Assembly: GCF_013375555.1 (NCBI RefSeq)
Contig: NZ_JABXWB010000005.1
Span: 1-64,000 of the forward strand
DNA: 64,000 nucleotides
Direction of reading: 5' to 3'
Source: Sphingobium sp. EM0848
GTDB lineage: Bacteria; Pseudomonadota; Alphaproteobacteria; Sphingomonadales; Sphingomonadaceae
In this document: positions 16,402 through 24,798 of the stretch, one piece after another
Numbering within the stretch: position 1 is the stretch's first letter
Layout of the letters: every line of letters starts with the position of its first letter
Made by a program: the position numbers and the translations under genes
The notes under the pieces: model-generated
Told to the model about the DNA's origin: nothing
The model's database searches: none
What the model saw: the letters and a program-made list of their open reading frames with translations, nothing else

Positions 16402-17079
16402 ATGACCGATCCTGTCGCAACCCTGAACAAGCTGTTGCATGAGCGTCGCTCCGTGCGCGGCTTTCGCCCCGATCCGGTGCCTGCAGAGATACTGCATCGC
16501 ATCTTCTCCATGGCCGCGCAGTCGCCGTCAAACTGCAATGTCCAGCCCTGGATCGTGCATGTCGTTTCGGGCAAGAGCGCAGAACGGGTACGCACGGCAT
16601 TGCACGACCATGTGCGCGGCGGAGCGGCCGTTTCGCCGGACTATCCGCTGACCGGCCCCTATCCCGGCGAATATCGCAACCGTCAGGTCGAAGCGGCCAA
16701 GGCCCTGTTCGCAGCGACCGGCGTGGCCCGCGATGACCTGCCCGCACGCACCGAATCCTTCCTGCGCAATTTCCGTTTCTTCGATGCCCCGCATGCAGCC
16801 TTCATCCTGATGCCGGAATGGGCGCAGATCCGCGAGGCCGCCGACTGCGGCATGTACACCCAGTCTCTGATGCTGGCGCTGACCGCCCATGGCATCGGCT
16901 CCTGTGCCCAAGGCGCGCTCGGCCATTACGCCGATGTCGTGCGTGAGGCGCTGGGCGTGCCGGAGGGGCATCGCATACTGTTCGGTATCGCTTTTGGCTA
17001 CGAAGAACCGGACCATCCCGCCAACCGCACCCGGACCGACCGCGCGCCGTTGCACGACACCACCATATTCCACGACTGA
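16402..17079 (+). CDS. nitroreductase-family flavoprotein
   Basis: FMN-dependent NAD(P)H oxidoreductase of 225 aa. The N-terminal ERRSVRGFRPDPVP and SPSNCNVQPW are classic FMN-contact motifs of the nitroreductase fold. Members reduce nitro groups, quinones or enones, and some act on acyl-CoA-type substrates. Here it is followed after 15 bp by an Old Yellow Enzyme homologue and then an SDR. The trio would suit reduction of an activated ring double bond and of a ketone. The ribosome site before the ATG is poor. Confidence 0.9.
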   Translation: MTDPVATLNKLLHERRSVRGFRPDPVPAEILHRIFSMAAQSPSNCNVQPWIVHVVSGKSAERVRTALHDHVRGGAAVSPDYPLTGPYPGEYRNRQVEAAKALFAATGVARDDLPARTESFLRNFRFFDAPHAAFILMPEWAQIREAADCGMYTQSLMLALTAHGIGSCAQGALGHYADVVREALGVPEGHRILFGIAFGYEEPDHPANRTRTDRAPLHDTTIFHD

Positions 17080-17094
17080 GCCAAGGAGCCGTCC

Positions 17095-18231
17095 GTGAGC
17101 AGCGATCCCCTTTTCCAACCTCTGAGCATCGGCACGATGCGGCTTTCCAACCGCGTCGTCATGGCGCCGATGACGCGCTTTCACGCGCCCGGCGGCGTGT
17201 TGAAGGAAGAGGTTGTTCCCTATTATAGCCGGCGGGCGGCGGGCGGCGTGGGCCTTATCATCACCGAAGGCACGGTGGTCGATCACCCGGTCGCCCATTA
17301 TTCGCAGACCGTGCCGCACTTCTATGGCGACACTGCGCTCGCCCGCTGGCGCGAGGTGGTCGACGCGGTCCATGCCGAGGGTGGACAGATCATCCCGCAA
17401 CTCTGGCACACTGGCCTCTCGCGACTGCGCGACAAGGCGCATAATCCGGACGAGCCGTCCATCTCCGCCTCCGCCATCACCGAGGAAGCTGTCGGCGCCC
17501 CGCCCAGCGAAAAGCACCGCCCGGCCCGTGAAATGGAGGCCAGGGATATCGATGATGTCATCGCCGCCTTCGCCAAGGGGGCTGCGGATGCCAAGGCACT
17601 GGGCTTCGACGGCCTCGCCATCCATGGCGCGCATGGCTATCTGCTCGACCAGTTTTTCTGGCACCAGAGCAATCGGCGTCAGGACGCCTATGGCGGCACT
17701 CTGGAAAACCGCGTCCGCTTCGCCGTCGAACTGGTCAGCGTCGTGCGTGCGGCGGTCGGGCCGGATTTCCCGATCTTCTTCCGCTTCTCGCAGTGGAAGA
17801 GCCACGATTACAAAGCTCAGATCGCGGCGACGCCGGACGAGCTGGCGCGCATCCTGCAACCGCTGGCCGATGCGGGCGTCGATGTGTTCGACGCCTCTAC
17901 CCGCCGCTTCTGGCAACCGGCTTTCGAGGACAGCGACCTCAATCTGGCGGGCTGGGCGAAGAAGCTGACAGGCAAGCTCGTCATGACGGTGGGATCGGTC
18001 AGCCTGGAAGACCCCGCCAATTTCACGCCAGGCGCGCCGGTCAGCGCAGTCACCATCGCCAATCTCGCGCCGCTGCGGCAAATGCTGGAGGCAGGCGAGG
18101 TCGATCTGGCCGGGGTCGGGCGGGCGATCATCGCCAATGCCGATTGGGCGCATCTCGTGCGGGAAGGCCGTTACGACGCGCTGCGGGCCTACGATCCTAC
18201 GGCAGTCGCCGCCTCGCTCGAACCCGCATAA
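17095..18231 (+). CDS. Old Yellow Enzyme-family NADH:flavin oxidoreductase
   Basis: FMN TIM-barrel ene-reductase, 378 aa. It starts at GTG after AAGGAGCCGTCC. Visible signatures are LSNRVVMAPMTRFHAPGG, the active-site helix HGAHGYLLDQFFW, and the YGGTLENR motif. Such enzymes reduce alpha,beta-unsaturated ketones or aldehydes. It lies 15 bp after the nitroreductase and 11 bp before an SDR, all in one transcript. A role in saturating an enone of a cyclic intermediate is plausible. Confidence 0.93.
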   Translation: MSSDPLFQPLSIGTMRLSNRVVMAPMTRFHAPGGVLKEEVVPYYSRRAAGGVGLIITEGTVVDHPVAHYSQTVPHFYGDTALARWREVVDAVHAEGGQIIPQLWHTGLSRLRDKAHNPDEPSISASAITEEAVGAPPSEKHRPAREMEARDIDDVIAAFAKGAADAKALGFDGLAIHGAHGYLLDQFFWHQSNRRQDAYGGTLENRVRFAVELVSVVRAAVGPDFPIFFRFSQWKSHDYKAQIAATPDELARILQPLADAGVDVFDASTRRFWQPAFEDSDLNLAGWAKKLTGKLVMTVGSVSLEDPANFTPGAPVSAVTIANLAPLRQMLEAGEVDLAGVGRAIIANADWAHLVREGRYDALRAYDPTAVAASLEPA

Positions 18232-18242
18232 GGAAAGCATCC

Positions 18243-19019
18243 ATGGCCAAAGCTCCCATTTTCGACCTCAGCGGTCGCGTTGCGCTGGTGACGGGCGCGT
18301 CCTCCGGTATTGGCGACCGCTGGAGCCGCATTCTTGCGGCGGCGGGCGCCAGGGTGGTGCTCGCCGCCCGCCGCGCCGACCGGCTGGAAAAGCTGAAGGC
18401 AGAGATCATCGCGGCCGGTGGACAGGCCATTGCGGTCGCCATGGATGTGTCGGACGAAGCCTCGACCATCGCCGCCTATGACGCAGCGGAACAGGCTTTC
18501 GGCGTGGTCGACACCATCGTCGCCAATGCCGGCATGAATTCGGAAGGCCTGGCGACCGACTTGGCCGTCGACGAGTTCGATCAGCTGAGCGCCGTCAACA
18601 TCCGTGGCGTCTTCCTGACCGTGCGCGAGGGCGCGCGCCGCCTGATGGCCGACAATTCCAAGGAAAAGCAACATGGCCGCATCGTGGTCAATTCCTCGAT
18701 CACAGCCAACCATGTGTCGCCGGGCCTCGCCGCCTACAGCGCGTCCAAGGCGGCGGTGCAGCAGATGGGCAAAGTGCTGGCGCGCGACTGGGCCCGGCAG
18801 GGGATCAACGTCAACACCATCTGCCCCGGTTATATCCGCACCGAACTGTCGGGCGACTGGTTCGACACGGAAGGCGGGTTGAAGCAGATCAACGGCTTCC
18901 CGCGCCGCCGCTTGATGGAGGAAAGCGACCTCGACGTGGCGCTGCTCTATCTCTGCTCGGAGGCGTCACGGGCCGTCACCGGATCGTCCTTCACCATCGA
19001 TGACGGCCAGTCGCTCTGA
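18243..19019 (+). CDS. SDR-family oxidoreductase
   Basis: Short-chain dehydrogenase of 258 aa with TGASSGIG at residues 17-24, NAG in the middle and the catalytic YSASK. The residues after the glycine motif (GDRWSRIL) are unusual, since most family members have GxAxA there. The ATG at 18243 is 11 bp after the OYE stop, with AAGGAAAG upstream; longer in-frame extensions lie inside the OYE gene. Probably oxidises or reduces a hydroxyl formed by the preceding enzymes. Confidence 0.92.
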   Translation: MAKAPIFDLSGRVALVTGASSGIGDRWSRILAAAGARVVLAARRADRLEKLKAEIIAAGGQAIAVAMDVSDEASTIAAYDAAEQAFGVVDTIVANAGMNSEGLATDLAVDEFDQLSAVNIRGVFLTVREGARRLMADNSKEKQHGRIVVNSSITANHVSPGLAAYSASKAAVQQMGKVLARDWARQGINVNTICPGYIRTELSGDWFDTEGGLKQINGFPRRRLMEESDLDVALLYLCSEASRAVTGSSFTIDDGQSL

Positions 19020-19022
19020 AGG

Positions 19023-19463
19023 TCAGCCTCTTTCCAGTACAACCACCGGAATTTCGCGAATGCCCTCGGTCGCTTTCGCATAATCCCGATATTGCGGCAG
19101 AATAGCGGCCATGATCTCCCATAGTTCCGCACGCTCGGCGCCTTGTGCGATGCGCGCACGGACATGGAGATGATCCTTGCCGACCTGGATTTCGGCTTCG
19201 GGATGGGCTTGCAGATTCTTGAACCAGACCGGATGATCCGGCGCGCCGCCCAATGACGCGATGATCACAAAGCGATCATCCTTCCTGCCATAAATCAGCG
19301 GTACGTCCCGCTTCTCCCCGGACTTGCGACCAATGGTCGTGAGCAGCAGGGAAGGTTTCGGCTCTTCCGTTCCCGGCGACTGGAAATAATGCGCCTTTTC
19401 AGGATCGCTCTTGTACAGATCGATATGCGCCTGAATCCAGGGAAGTTTCTCCAATATCGTCAT
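19023..19463 (-). CDS. deazaflavin-type nitroreductase family protein (Ddn-like)
   Basis: Small split-barrel flavin/deazaflavin-binding protein, 146 aa. The features LLLTTIGRKSGEKRDVPLIY and SLGGAPDHPVWFKNLQAHPEAEIQVG are the hallmarks of the DUF385/Ddn family first known as F420H2-dependent reductases in mycobacteria. In Gram-negative sphingomonads the cofactor may instead be FMN or another flavin. It has a strong GGAGG site and lies 12 bp after an acyl-CoA synthetase gene. Its stop is 3 bp from the convergent SDR stop. Substrate unknown. Confidence 0.85.
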   Translation of the reverse strand: MTILEKLPWIQAHIDLYKSDPEKAHYFQSPGTEEPKPSLLLTTIGRKSGEKRDVPLIYGRKDDRFVIIASLGGAPDHPVWFKNLQAHPEAEIQVGKDHLHVRARIAQGAERAELWEIMAAILPQYRDYAKATEGIREIPVVVLERG

Positions 19464-19475
19464 GCCTTGCCTCCT

Positions 19476-21023
19476 TCAGCCCTGTTCCGCCATGGCCCGC
19501 TGCATCTGTTCCCGCAGGACATTTTTCAGCACCTTGCCCGCAGCCGACAGCGGCAGGCTGTGGACGAAACTGAAGCCGCGCGGCACCTTATAACCGGCGA
19601 TGCGGGCGCGGACATGGTCCTGCATGTCCGCCATGTCTGCCATCGCTCCTTCGCGCAAAACCACCACGGCATGGACCTGTTCGCCAAAGCGCGGACAGGG
19701 CAACGCGATCACCGCCACCTGTCCCACCGCCGGATGAGTGCTGAGCGCGCGCTCGACCTCGGCGGAATAAACATTTTCGCCGCCGGTGATGATGACATCC
19801 TTCATCCGGTCGACCACGGTGACATAGCCCTGATCGTCCATCCAACCCATGTCGCCGGTATGCATCCAGCCGCCGCGCAACGCCTCTGCCGTCGCGTCCG
19901 GCATGCCCCAATAGCCGAGCATGACCGTGCTGCCCCGCGCGCAAATTTCGCCCACAGTGCCGCGCGGCACTTCACTGTCCTCGCCATCGACGATCCGCAG
20001 TTCCACCACCAGCGTCGCGCGCCCGGCCGACCGCCCCCTGCCCTGCGCCCGCGCCTCTACGCTGTGATCAGCGGGCGACAAAGCGGTGCAGATCGGGGAC
20101 AACTCAGTCATGCCGTAGGCCTGCGAGAACCGCGCATTGGGAAAGGCCGTCAGCGCCCGATCGAGCAGAGCGTCATCAATGGAGGACGCACCATAGCGGA
20201 TATTGCGCACCTGCCCCATATCCATCCCGGCAAAGCGCGGGTGATCGATCAGCATGCGGATCATCGTCGGCACCATGAAGAAATCGGTGACGCGCTCGCG
20301 CTCCATCACCGCCAACGTGCTTTCCGGCTCGAAGCCTGGCACCATGACATGGGTACTGCCCGACAGCATCGAGAGGAACAGCCCGGACAGCGCACCGACA
20401 TGGAAAAGCGGCGCGCAATGGAGATAGCGCTCGCCCGACCGTGCCTCCTCGGTCGCAAGGGCGCCGAGGGCCGAACTCATCAGGTTGCGATGGCTGAGCA
20501 TCACGCCCTTGGGAAAGCCAGTGGTGCCTCCGGTATAGAGGACCGCCGCCAGATCATCATCCGCCCGCAGCGCATCCGGCACCGGATCGGCAGCGGCCAG
20601 AACGCTTTCATAATCCAGCGCGCCGTCCACGGCCACGTCGATGGCGATCACCTGCTTCAGCCCCGGCGCTGCTTCACGAATCGCCGGCACCATGGCTGCA
20701 AAGGCAGCATCGACGATCAGGATGCGCGTGTCGCAATTCTCCAGCGAATAGCCCATTTCCGCCGCCGACCAGCGGATATTGACCGGGTTGATGACGCCCC
20801 CGCCCCAGAGCGTGCCGAACAGATATTCGAGAAACGCATGGCCGTTGCGCGCCAACAGGGCGACCCGGTCGCCAGGCTGCATGCCGATCCCCTGCAAGGC
20901 TCCCGCCAACCGCGCGACTCGGTCGGTGAAGCTGCGCCATGTCCAGCTGTCATCGCCGTCGATGATGGCCACCGTATCTGGCATCTGCTGGAGATTTCGG
21001 TGGATCATCTGTGTCAGATACAT
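19476..21023 (-). CDS. acyl-CoA synthetase (AMP-forming), copy 1
   Basis: ANL-superfamily ligase of 515 aa that activates a carboxylic acid with ATP and CoA. The P-loop YTGGTTGFPKGVM is at residues 163-175, YGMTEL follows, and the C-terminal LSAAGKVLK carries the adenylation Lys. Start ATG 21023 is chosen because GGAGAGGG precedes it by about eight bases; an alternative ATG six codons upstream has no such site. Divergent from copy 2 over a promoter with a strong copy of the shared element. A fatty-acyl or terpenoid-like acid is a likely substrate. Confidence 0.93.
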   Translation of the reverse strand: MYLTQMIHRNLQQMPDTVAIIDGDDSWTWRSFTDRVARLAGALQGIGMQPGDRVALLARNGHAFLEYLFGTLWGGGVINPVNIRWSAAEMGYSLENCDTRILIVDAAFAAMVPAIREAAPGLKQVIAIDVAVDGALDYESVLAAADPVPDALRADDDLAAVLYTGGTTGFPKGVMLSHRNLMSSALGALATEEARSGERYLHCAPLFHVGALSGLFLSMLSGSTHVMVPGFEPESTLAVMERERVTDFFMVPTMIRMLIDHPRFAGMDMGQVRNIRYGASSIDDALLDRALTAFPNARFSQAYGMTELSPICTALSPADHSVEARAQGRGRSAGRATLVVELRIVDGEDSEVPRGTVGEICARGSTVMLGYWGMPDATAEALRGGWMHTGDMGWMDDQGYVTVVDRMKDVIITGGENVYSAEVERALSTHPAVGQVAVIALPCPRFGEQVHAVVVLREGAMADMADMQDHVRARIAGYKVPRGFSFVHSLPLSAAGKVLKNVLREQMQRAMAEQG

Positions 21024-21117
21024 GGCTTTTGCCCTCTCCATGGCGCTGTCCGGCGCCTTTCGCTCTTCCGGTGATGTTAGCGGTTGATCCGTCCCACGAA
21101 AACCGCTTAGAGAGATA

Positions 21118-21131
21118 TTGATTAATCGAAT
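21118..21131. promoter_or_regulatory. shared operator-like element between divergent acyl-CoA synthetases
   Basis: The sequence ttgattaatcgaat contains the 8-bp perfect palindrome GATTAATC with near-symmetric flanks. It is the clearest match to the consensus and sits in the middle of the 159-bp divergent promoter. Confidence 0.6.
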
Positions 21132-21182
21132 AGATAAGAGCAAGGGACTCGCGCGTCCCCACGCTCCCAAGGAGATCGACGG

Positions 21183-22730
21183 GTGCCGAACACGATCAAC
21201 AGCATGATCCGCTGGTGGGCGCAAGAAAAGCCGGAACTGCCCTGCATCAAACAGGGTGCGGATCAGGTCAGTTACGCCGATTTCAACGCCTGGGTCGGCC
21301 GGGTCGCCGCGCGCTTCACCGATGCGGGGGTCGGCGCTGGCGACCGCGTCTGCATCCACGGCATCAACTGCATCGAATGGTGCGTGGCGGCCATCGCTAC
21401 CCTGCGCTGCGGCGGCGTGTTCGCGGGCCTCAGCAACAAGATGGTGATGGCGGAAGTCACCTATTTGCTGGGCGATTACAGCCCCATCATTCTCGTCAGC
21501 GACGATGAAGCGCAGGCGAAACTCACCGACATGGGGCCGCTGGTGGACCGCCACGGCCATCCGGTGAGGGCACCACTGCGCATCAGCTTTTCCCAGATCG
21601 CGGCCCTGCGCAATGTTGAGGGTGAAGGCGAAGCCCGCGACGTGCAGCAGGAGGTCGATCCCGACGCGCTCGCCTATATCGTCACCACCAGCGGATCGAC
21701 GGCGCGGCCCAAGGGCGTGATGTTCTCCAACCACAGCCTGATCGACCATGTATCGGCCTTCCGTTTCGAGGACCCGGTTTCCGACCTCGATCCCAAAATG
21801 TATATCGTAGCGCCCTTCAACACGACGGCGGGCGGGATGCAGATGCTGCACAGCCTGATCCAGGGCGGCACGGCCTATATCGACGACAAGTTCGACGCGG
21901 CCGAAGTGCTGGAAGCGATCGTGCGCGATCGCATCTCCATCTTCTGCGCAGCACCAATCTTCCTCCAGCGGATCGCAGACCTGCCGGAATTTGCCGACGC
22001 CGATGTGTCCTGCATCCAGGTGAGTTTCACCGGCGGCGCAGCGGTCGCGCCCAAATTGCTGCGCGCCTGGGCGGACAAGGGCGTTCGCGTCCGGCAGATG
22101 TATGGGCAAAGCGAGATGGGCGGCTGGGGCACGGTGACGCCGCCCCGGCTGGCGCTCGACCATCCCGACAAATGCGGCTTTGGCGGCCCGCTGCGCGACA
22201 TCGGCATCATCGACGAGGAAGGCAATTTCCTCGGCCCCAATCAGATGGGCCAGATCGTGATGCGTGGACCGGGCAGCATGCTCGGCTATTGGAACGATCC
22301 CGAGGCGACCGCCAAGACCATGGTGGGCGGCTGGATTCGCACCGGCGACCTGGGCGTCATTGATGAGAGCGGCCTTCTGCGGTTCGTCGATCGCCTCAAG
22401 GATATCATCATTTCGGGCGGCCTCAACATCTCCGCGGCGGAGATCGAGCGGGTGCTGATGGAATATCCGGGGATCGAGGAAGCAGCGGTGATCGCCGCGC
22501 CCGACGAGAAATTCGGCGAAACCCCCTTCGCCATCGTCCATGGCAAGGTCGAGATTTCGGTGACGGCGCTGGTAGAGCACTGCAATGCCAATCTCTCGAG
22601 CTACAAGGTGCCGCGCTATGTCGCGGTCCATGCCGAGCCGCTCCAGCGCCTCGCCACCGGAAAGATTTCCAAACCGGTCCTGCGCCAGCAATATGCCGGA
22701 ACAGAAGCTTTACCGCCGCGGGTGCGCTGA
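21183..22730 (+). CDS. acyl-CoA synthetase (AMP-forming), copy 2
   Basis: ANL ligase of 515 aa starting at GTG after AAGGAGATCG. P-loop TTSGSTARPKGVM is at residues 168-180. The hinge region (DRLKDIIISGGLNI) and the C-terminal catalytic Lys in LATGKISKP are present. It is closer to the synthetase at 36740 than to its divergent neighbour, sharing TSGSTARPKGVM, GGLNI and DEKFGETP. It is directly followed, with a 2-bp gap, by an EthD-domain gene. Confidence 0.93.
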   Translation: MPNTINSMIRWWAQEKPELPCIKQGADQVSYADFNAWVGRVAARFTDAGVGAGDRVCIHGINCIEWCVAAIATLRCGGVFAGLSNKMVMAEVTYLLGDYSPIILVSDDEAQAKLTDMGPLVDRHGHPVRAPLRISFSQIAALRNVEGEGEARDVQQEVDPDALAYIVTTSGSTARPKGVMFSNHSLIDHVSAFRFEDPVSDLDPKMYIVAPFNTTAGGMQMLHSLIQGGTAYIDDKFDAAEVLEAIVRDRISIFCAAPIFLQRIADLPEFADADVSCIQVSFTGGAAVAPKLLRAWADKGVRVRQMYGQSEMGGWGTVTPPRLALDHPDKCGFGGPLRDIGIIDEEGNFLGPNQMGQIVMRGPGSMLGYWNDPEATAKTMVGGWIRTGDLGVIDESGLLRFVDRLKDIIISGGLNISAAEIERVLMEYPGIEEAAVIAAPDEKFGETPFAIVHGKVEISVTALVEHCNANLSSYKVPRYVAVHAEPLQRLATGKISKPVLRQQYAGTEALPPRVR

Positions 22731-22732
22731 CC

Positions 22733-23113
22733 ATGATCAAGATGGTCTTCTGTCTGCGACGCCTGCCAAGCCTGTCGCAGGCCGAGTTCCAACGCCATTG
22801 GCGCGAAGTGCACGCGCCGCTGGTGCGGGAGGCCGCGTCCTTGCTGCGCATTCGGCGCTATGTGCAAAGCCATGCCTTTGCCGACCCGCGTATCACGCCC
22901 GCCGTCGATGCACGCGGGTGCGGCGTCGAACCTTATGATGGCATTGCCGAATTGTGGTGGGACAGCGTGGACGACATCATCGCGGCGGGCGCCTCGAAGG
23001 AAGGTCGGGCCGCCGGTCGTCGCCTGCTGGCCGATGAGGCGAAGTTCATCGATGCCAAGGATTCGACGCTATTCTATGTCGATGAGCATGAGGTGGTAGG
23101 GGCCGGCATATAG
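22733..23113 (+). CDS. EthD-domain protein
   Basis: Dimeric alpha/beta-barrel protein of 126 aa. The N-terminal MIKMVFCLRRLPSLSQAEFQRHW and the REVHAPLV motif match EthD, named from the ethyl tert-butyl ether cluster. Related proteins act as dehydratases, decarboxylases or cyclases in polyketide and xenobiotic pathways. It starts 2 bp after the synthetase stop, so translation is probably coupled and the substrate may be the CoA ester made by that enzyme. Confidence 0.85.
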   Translation: MIKMVFCLRRLPSLSQAEFQRHWREVHAPLVREAASLLRIRRYVQSHAFADPRITPAVDARGCGVEPYDGIAELWWDSVDDIIAAGASKEGRAAGRRLLADEAKFIDAKDSTLFYVDEHEVVGAGI

Positions 23114-23148
23114 GCTCAGTCGCACTCCCACGAAGGCGCTAAGCGCGT

Positions 23149-24084
23149 TCAGCCGACGGCCAGTCCAACCTTCTCCTCCGACAGCGCCCAAAGCCGTCGC
23201 GCCGCATCTGGATCGCGCGCATAGGGCATGACTCCAGTACCTCGCGGCATCCCTCGAACAAAGACCTCCGCCTCGGCGCAATTTTCGAGATAAAGGCCGC
23301 CCTTCCCCTCCAGTTCCGGCGCGGTTGCCGCCCAGACCGAGGTGGACGCCCCCTGCTCGACCGTCTTGGTCAGATGCTCGATGGCGGACCAGTCAGCATC
23401 AGGTACATGCCGGCCGAGATTGGTCTGGATCACGCCCGGCATCAGCGAAAAGGCGTGTATGCCGCGATCCCTGTGGCGCCGATCAAACTCCAGCGCGAAT
23501 AGGGCATTGGCGGTCTTCGACTGGCCATAGGCCTGGAAGGCGTCATAGGGCCGTTTCCGAAAGTCGGGATCGTCGAAATCCACATCGGACAGAGCATGAG
23601 CGGAGGACGAGACGGCGATGACCCGCGAGGGCACGCCTTTTTCCAGGGCAGGAACCAGCAATGTCGTCAGCAGAAAATGCCCCAGATGGTTGACCGCGAA
23701 CTGGGTTTCGAACCCATCCTCGGTCGTCCCCTGAGGGCAGGCCATGACCCCGGCATTGTTGATCAGCAAGGACAAGGGCCGCTCGCCCCAGCGCTCAGCG
23801 AAGGCGCGTACCGAGGCAAGGCTGCCCAGTTCCAGAAAGTCGACCGAAACCCTGTCCGCGCCAACCTCCACATTGATGACCGCAGCGATACGGGTACCGG
23901 CCTGCAAATCGCGCACCGCCAACAACACCGACGCCCCGGCATGGGCCAGCGCCCGCGCCGTTTCGACGCCGACGCCCGATGCCCCGCCGGTAACGATGGT
24001 CGCGCGGCCGGCCAGGTCGATGCCCTCGATCACTTCCAGCGCGGTCGATTGTGCGCCGAAGCGCGATGTGACACGCCCTGTCAT
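23149..24084 (-). CDS. SDR-family oxidoreductase (retinol dehydrogenase-like)
   Basis: Extended short-chain dehydrogenase of 311 aa. TGGASGVGVETARALA, NNAGVMACP, NHLGHFLL and YGQSKTANALFA are the pattern of the retinol dehydrogenase/WWOX-like group, which acts on hydrophobic alcohols. The ATG overlaps the GST stop by 4 bp. It is the third gene of the leftward ALDH-GST-SDR operon and ends 36 bp from the convergent EthD gene. Substrate is probably a lipophilic secondary alcohol or ketone; this is inferred from the subfamily. Confidence 0.92.
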   Translation of the reverse strand: MTGRVTSRFGAQSTALEVIEGIDLAGRATIVTGGASGVGVETARALAHAGASVLLAVRDLQAGTRIAAVINVEVGADRVSVDFLELGSLASVRAFAERWGERPLSLLINNAGVMACPQGTTEDGFETQFAVNHLGHFLLTTLLVPALEKGVPSRVIAVSSSAHALSDVDFDDPDFRKRPYDAFQAYGQSKTANALFALEFDRRHRDRGIHAFSLMPGVIQTNLGRHVPDADWSAIEHLTKTVEQGASTSVWAATAPELEGKGGLYLENCAEAEVFVRGMPRGTGVMPYARDPDAARRLWALSEEKVGLAVG

Positions 24085-24719
24085 GCGAGATTGAGAGGCA
24101 TGCCGGGATCGGCCTTTTCCATGGCGCGGCGATAGGCGGGACGTTCCCCGACGCGATGGAGATAGGCCAGAATATGGGGATAGGCGGACAGATCGCGCGG
24201 CGCGAACAGGCGCATCGTCGTCAACGGGAACAGGGTGATGATGTCGGCTGCCGTGAAGTCATCGCCCGCCAGATAGGGCACAGCCCCCAGACGCTCCTCC
24301 AGCATGGCATGGGCCCGATCCGACCGCTCGCGAAACAGGGCGGCCATGCCTTCCTTCGTATCGACCCCCAATATCGGCAGCAACACATCGACCATCAGCG
24401 CGGGCATGAAGGAGCCGTTGGCGAAGTGAAACCAGAAGAGATAGTCAGCATAATTGGCTGCGCCCAGTCCGACCGTCAGCTTTCCCCCCGCCTTGTCACA
24501 CAGATATTCGATGATCGCGCCCGACTCGCCCAGCACCAGCTCGCCATCGGTAATGACGGGTGCGGTGCCAAAGGGATGCAGCGCGCGATATTCCGGCGGA
24601 GCCAGATTGGTGACGGAATCGCGTTCATAGCGCTTGAGTTCATAGGGGAGACCCAGTTCCTCGCACAGCCAGACGATCCGGTCCGATTGCGAAGCGACGA
24701 GATGATGCACGGTCAGCAT
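24081..24719 (-). CDS. glutathione S-transferase
   Basis: Cytosolic GST of 212 aa. The N-terminal thioredoxin-like domain (MLTVHHLVASQSDRI, cis-Pro region FGTAPVI, ESGAIIEYL) is followed by the helical domain with a DDFTAADI motif. Sphingomonads commonly use GSTs for ether cleavage, dehalogenation or isomerisation in catabolism, and detoxification is the alternative. It sits between ALDH and SDR genes, overlapping the latter by 4 bp, which favours a pathway role. Confidence 0.92.
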   Translation of the reverse strand: MLTVHHLVASQSDRIVWLCEELGLPYELKRYERDSVTNLAPPEYRALHPFGTAPVITDGELVLGESGAIIEYLCDKAGGKLTVGLGAANYADYLFWFHFANGSFMPALMVDVLLPILGVDTKEGMAALFRERSDRAHAMLEERLGAVPYLAGDDFTAADIITLFPLTTMRLFAPRDLSAYPHILAYLHRVGERPAYRRAMEKADPGMPLNLA

Positions 24720-24798
24720 GACGCTTCTCTCCCTTCTGTGAACTGTTCAGCCTTTGATGGCGTCCTTGCCCGCCTATGCTACGATATGACTGCCATGG

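Noticed and set aside
21041..22691. Upstream extension of the minus-strand acyl-CoA synthetase frame (to 1071 aa)
   Set aside because: The extension reads through the divergent promoter and the opposite synthetase gene; the ATG at 21023 has a GGAGAGGG site.
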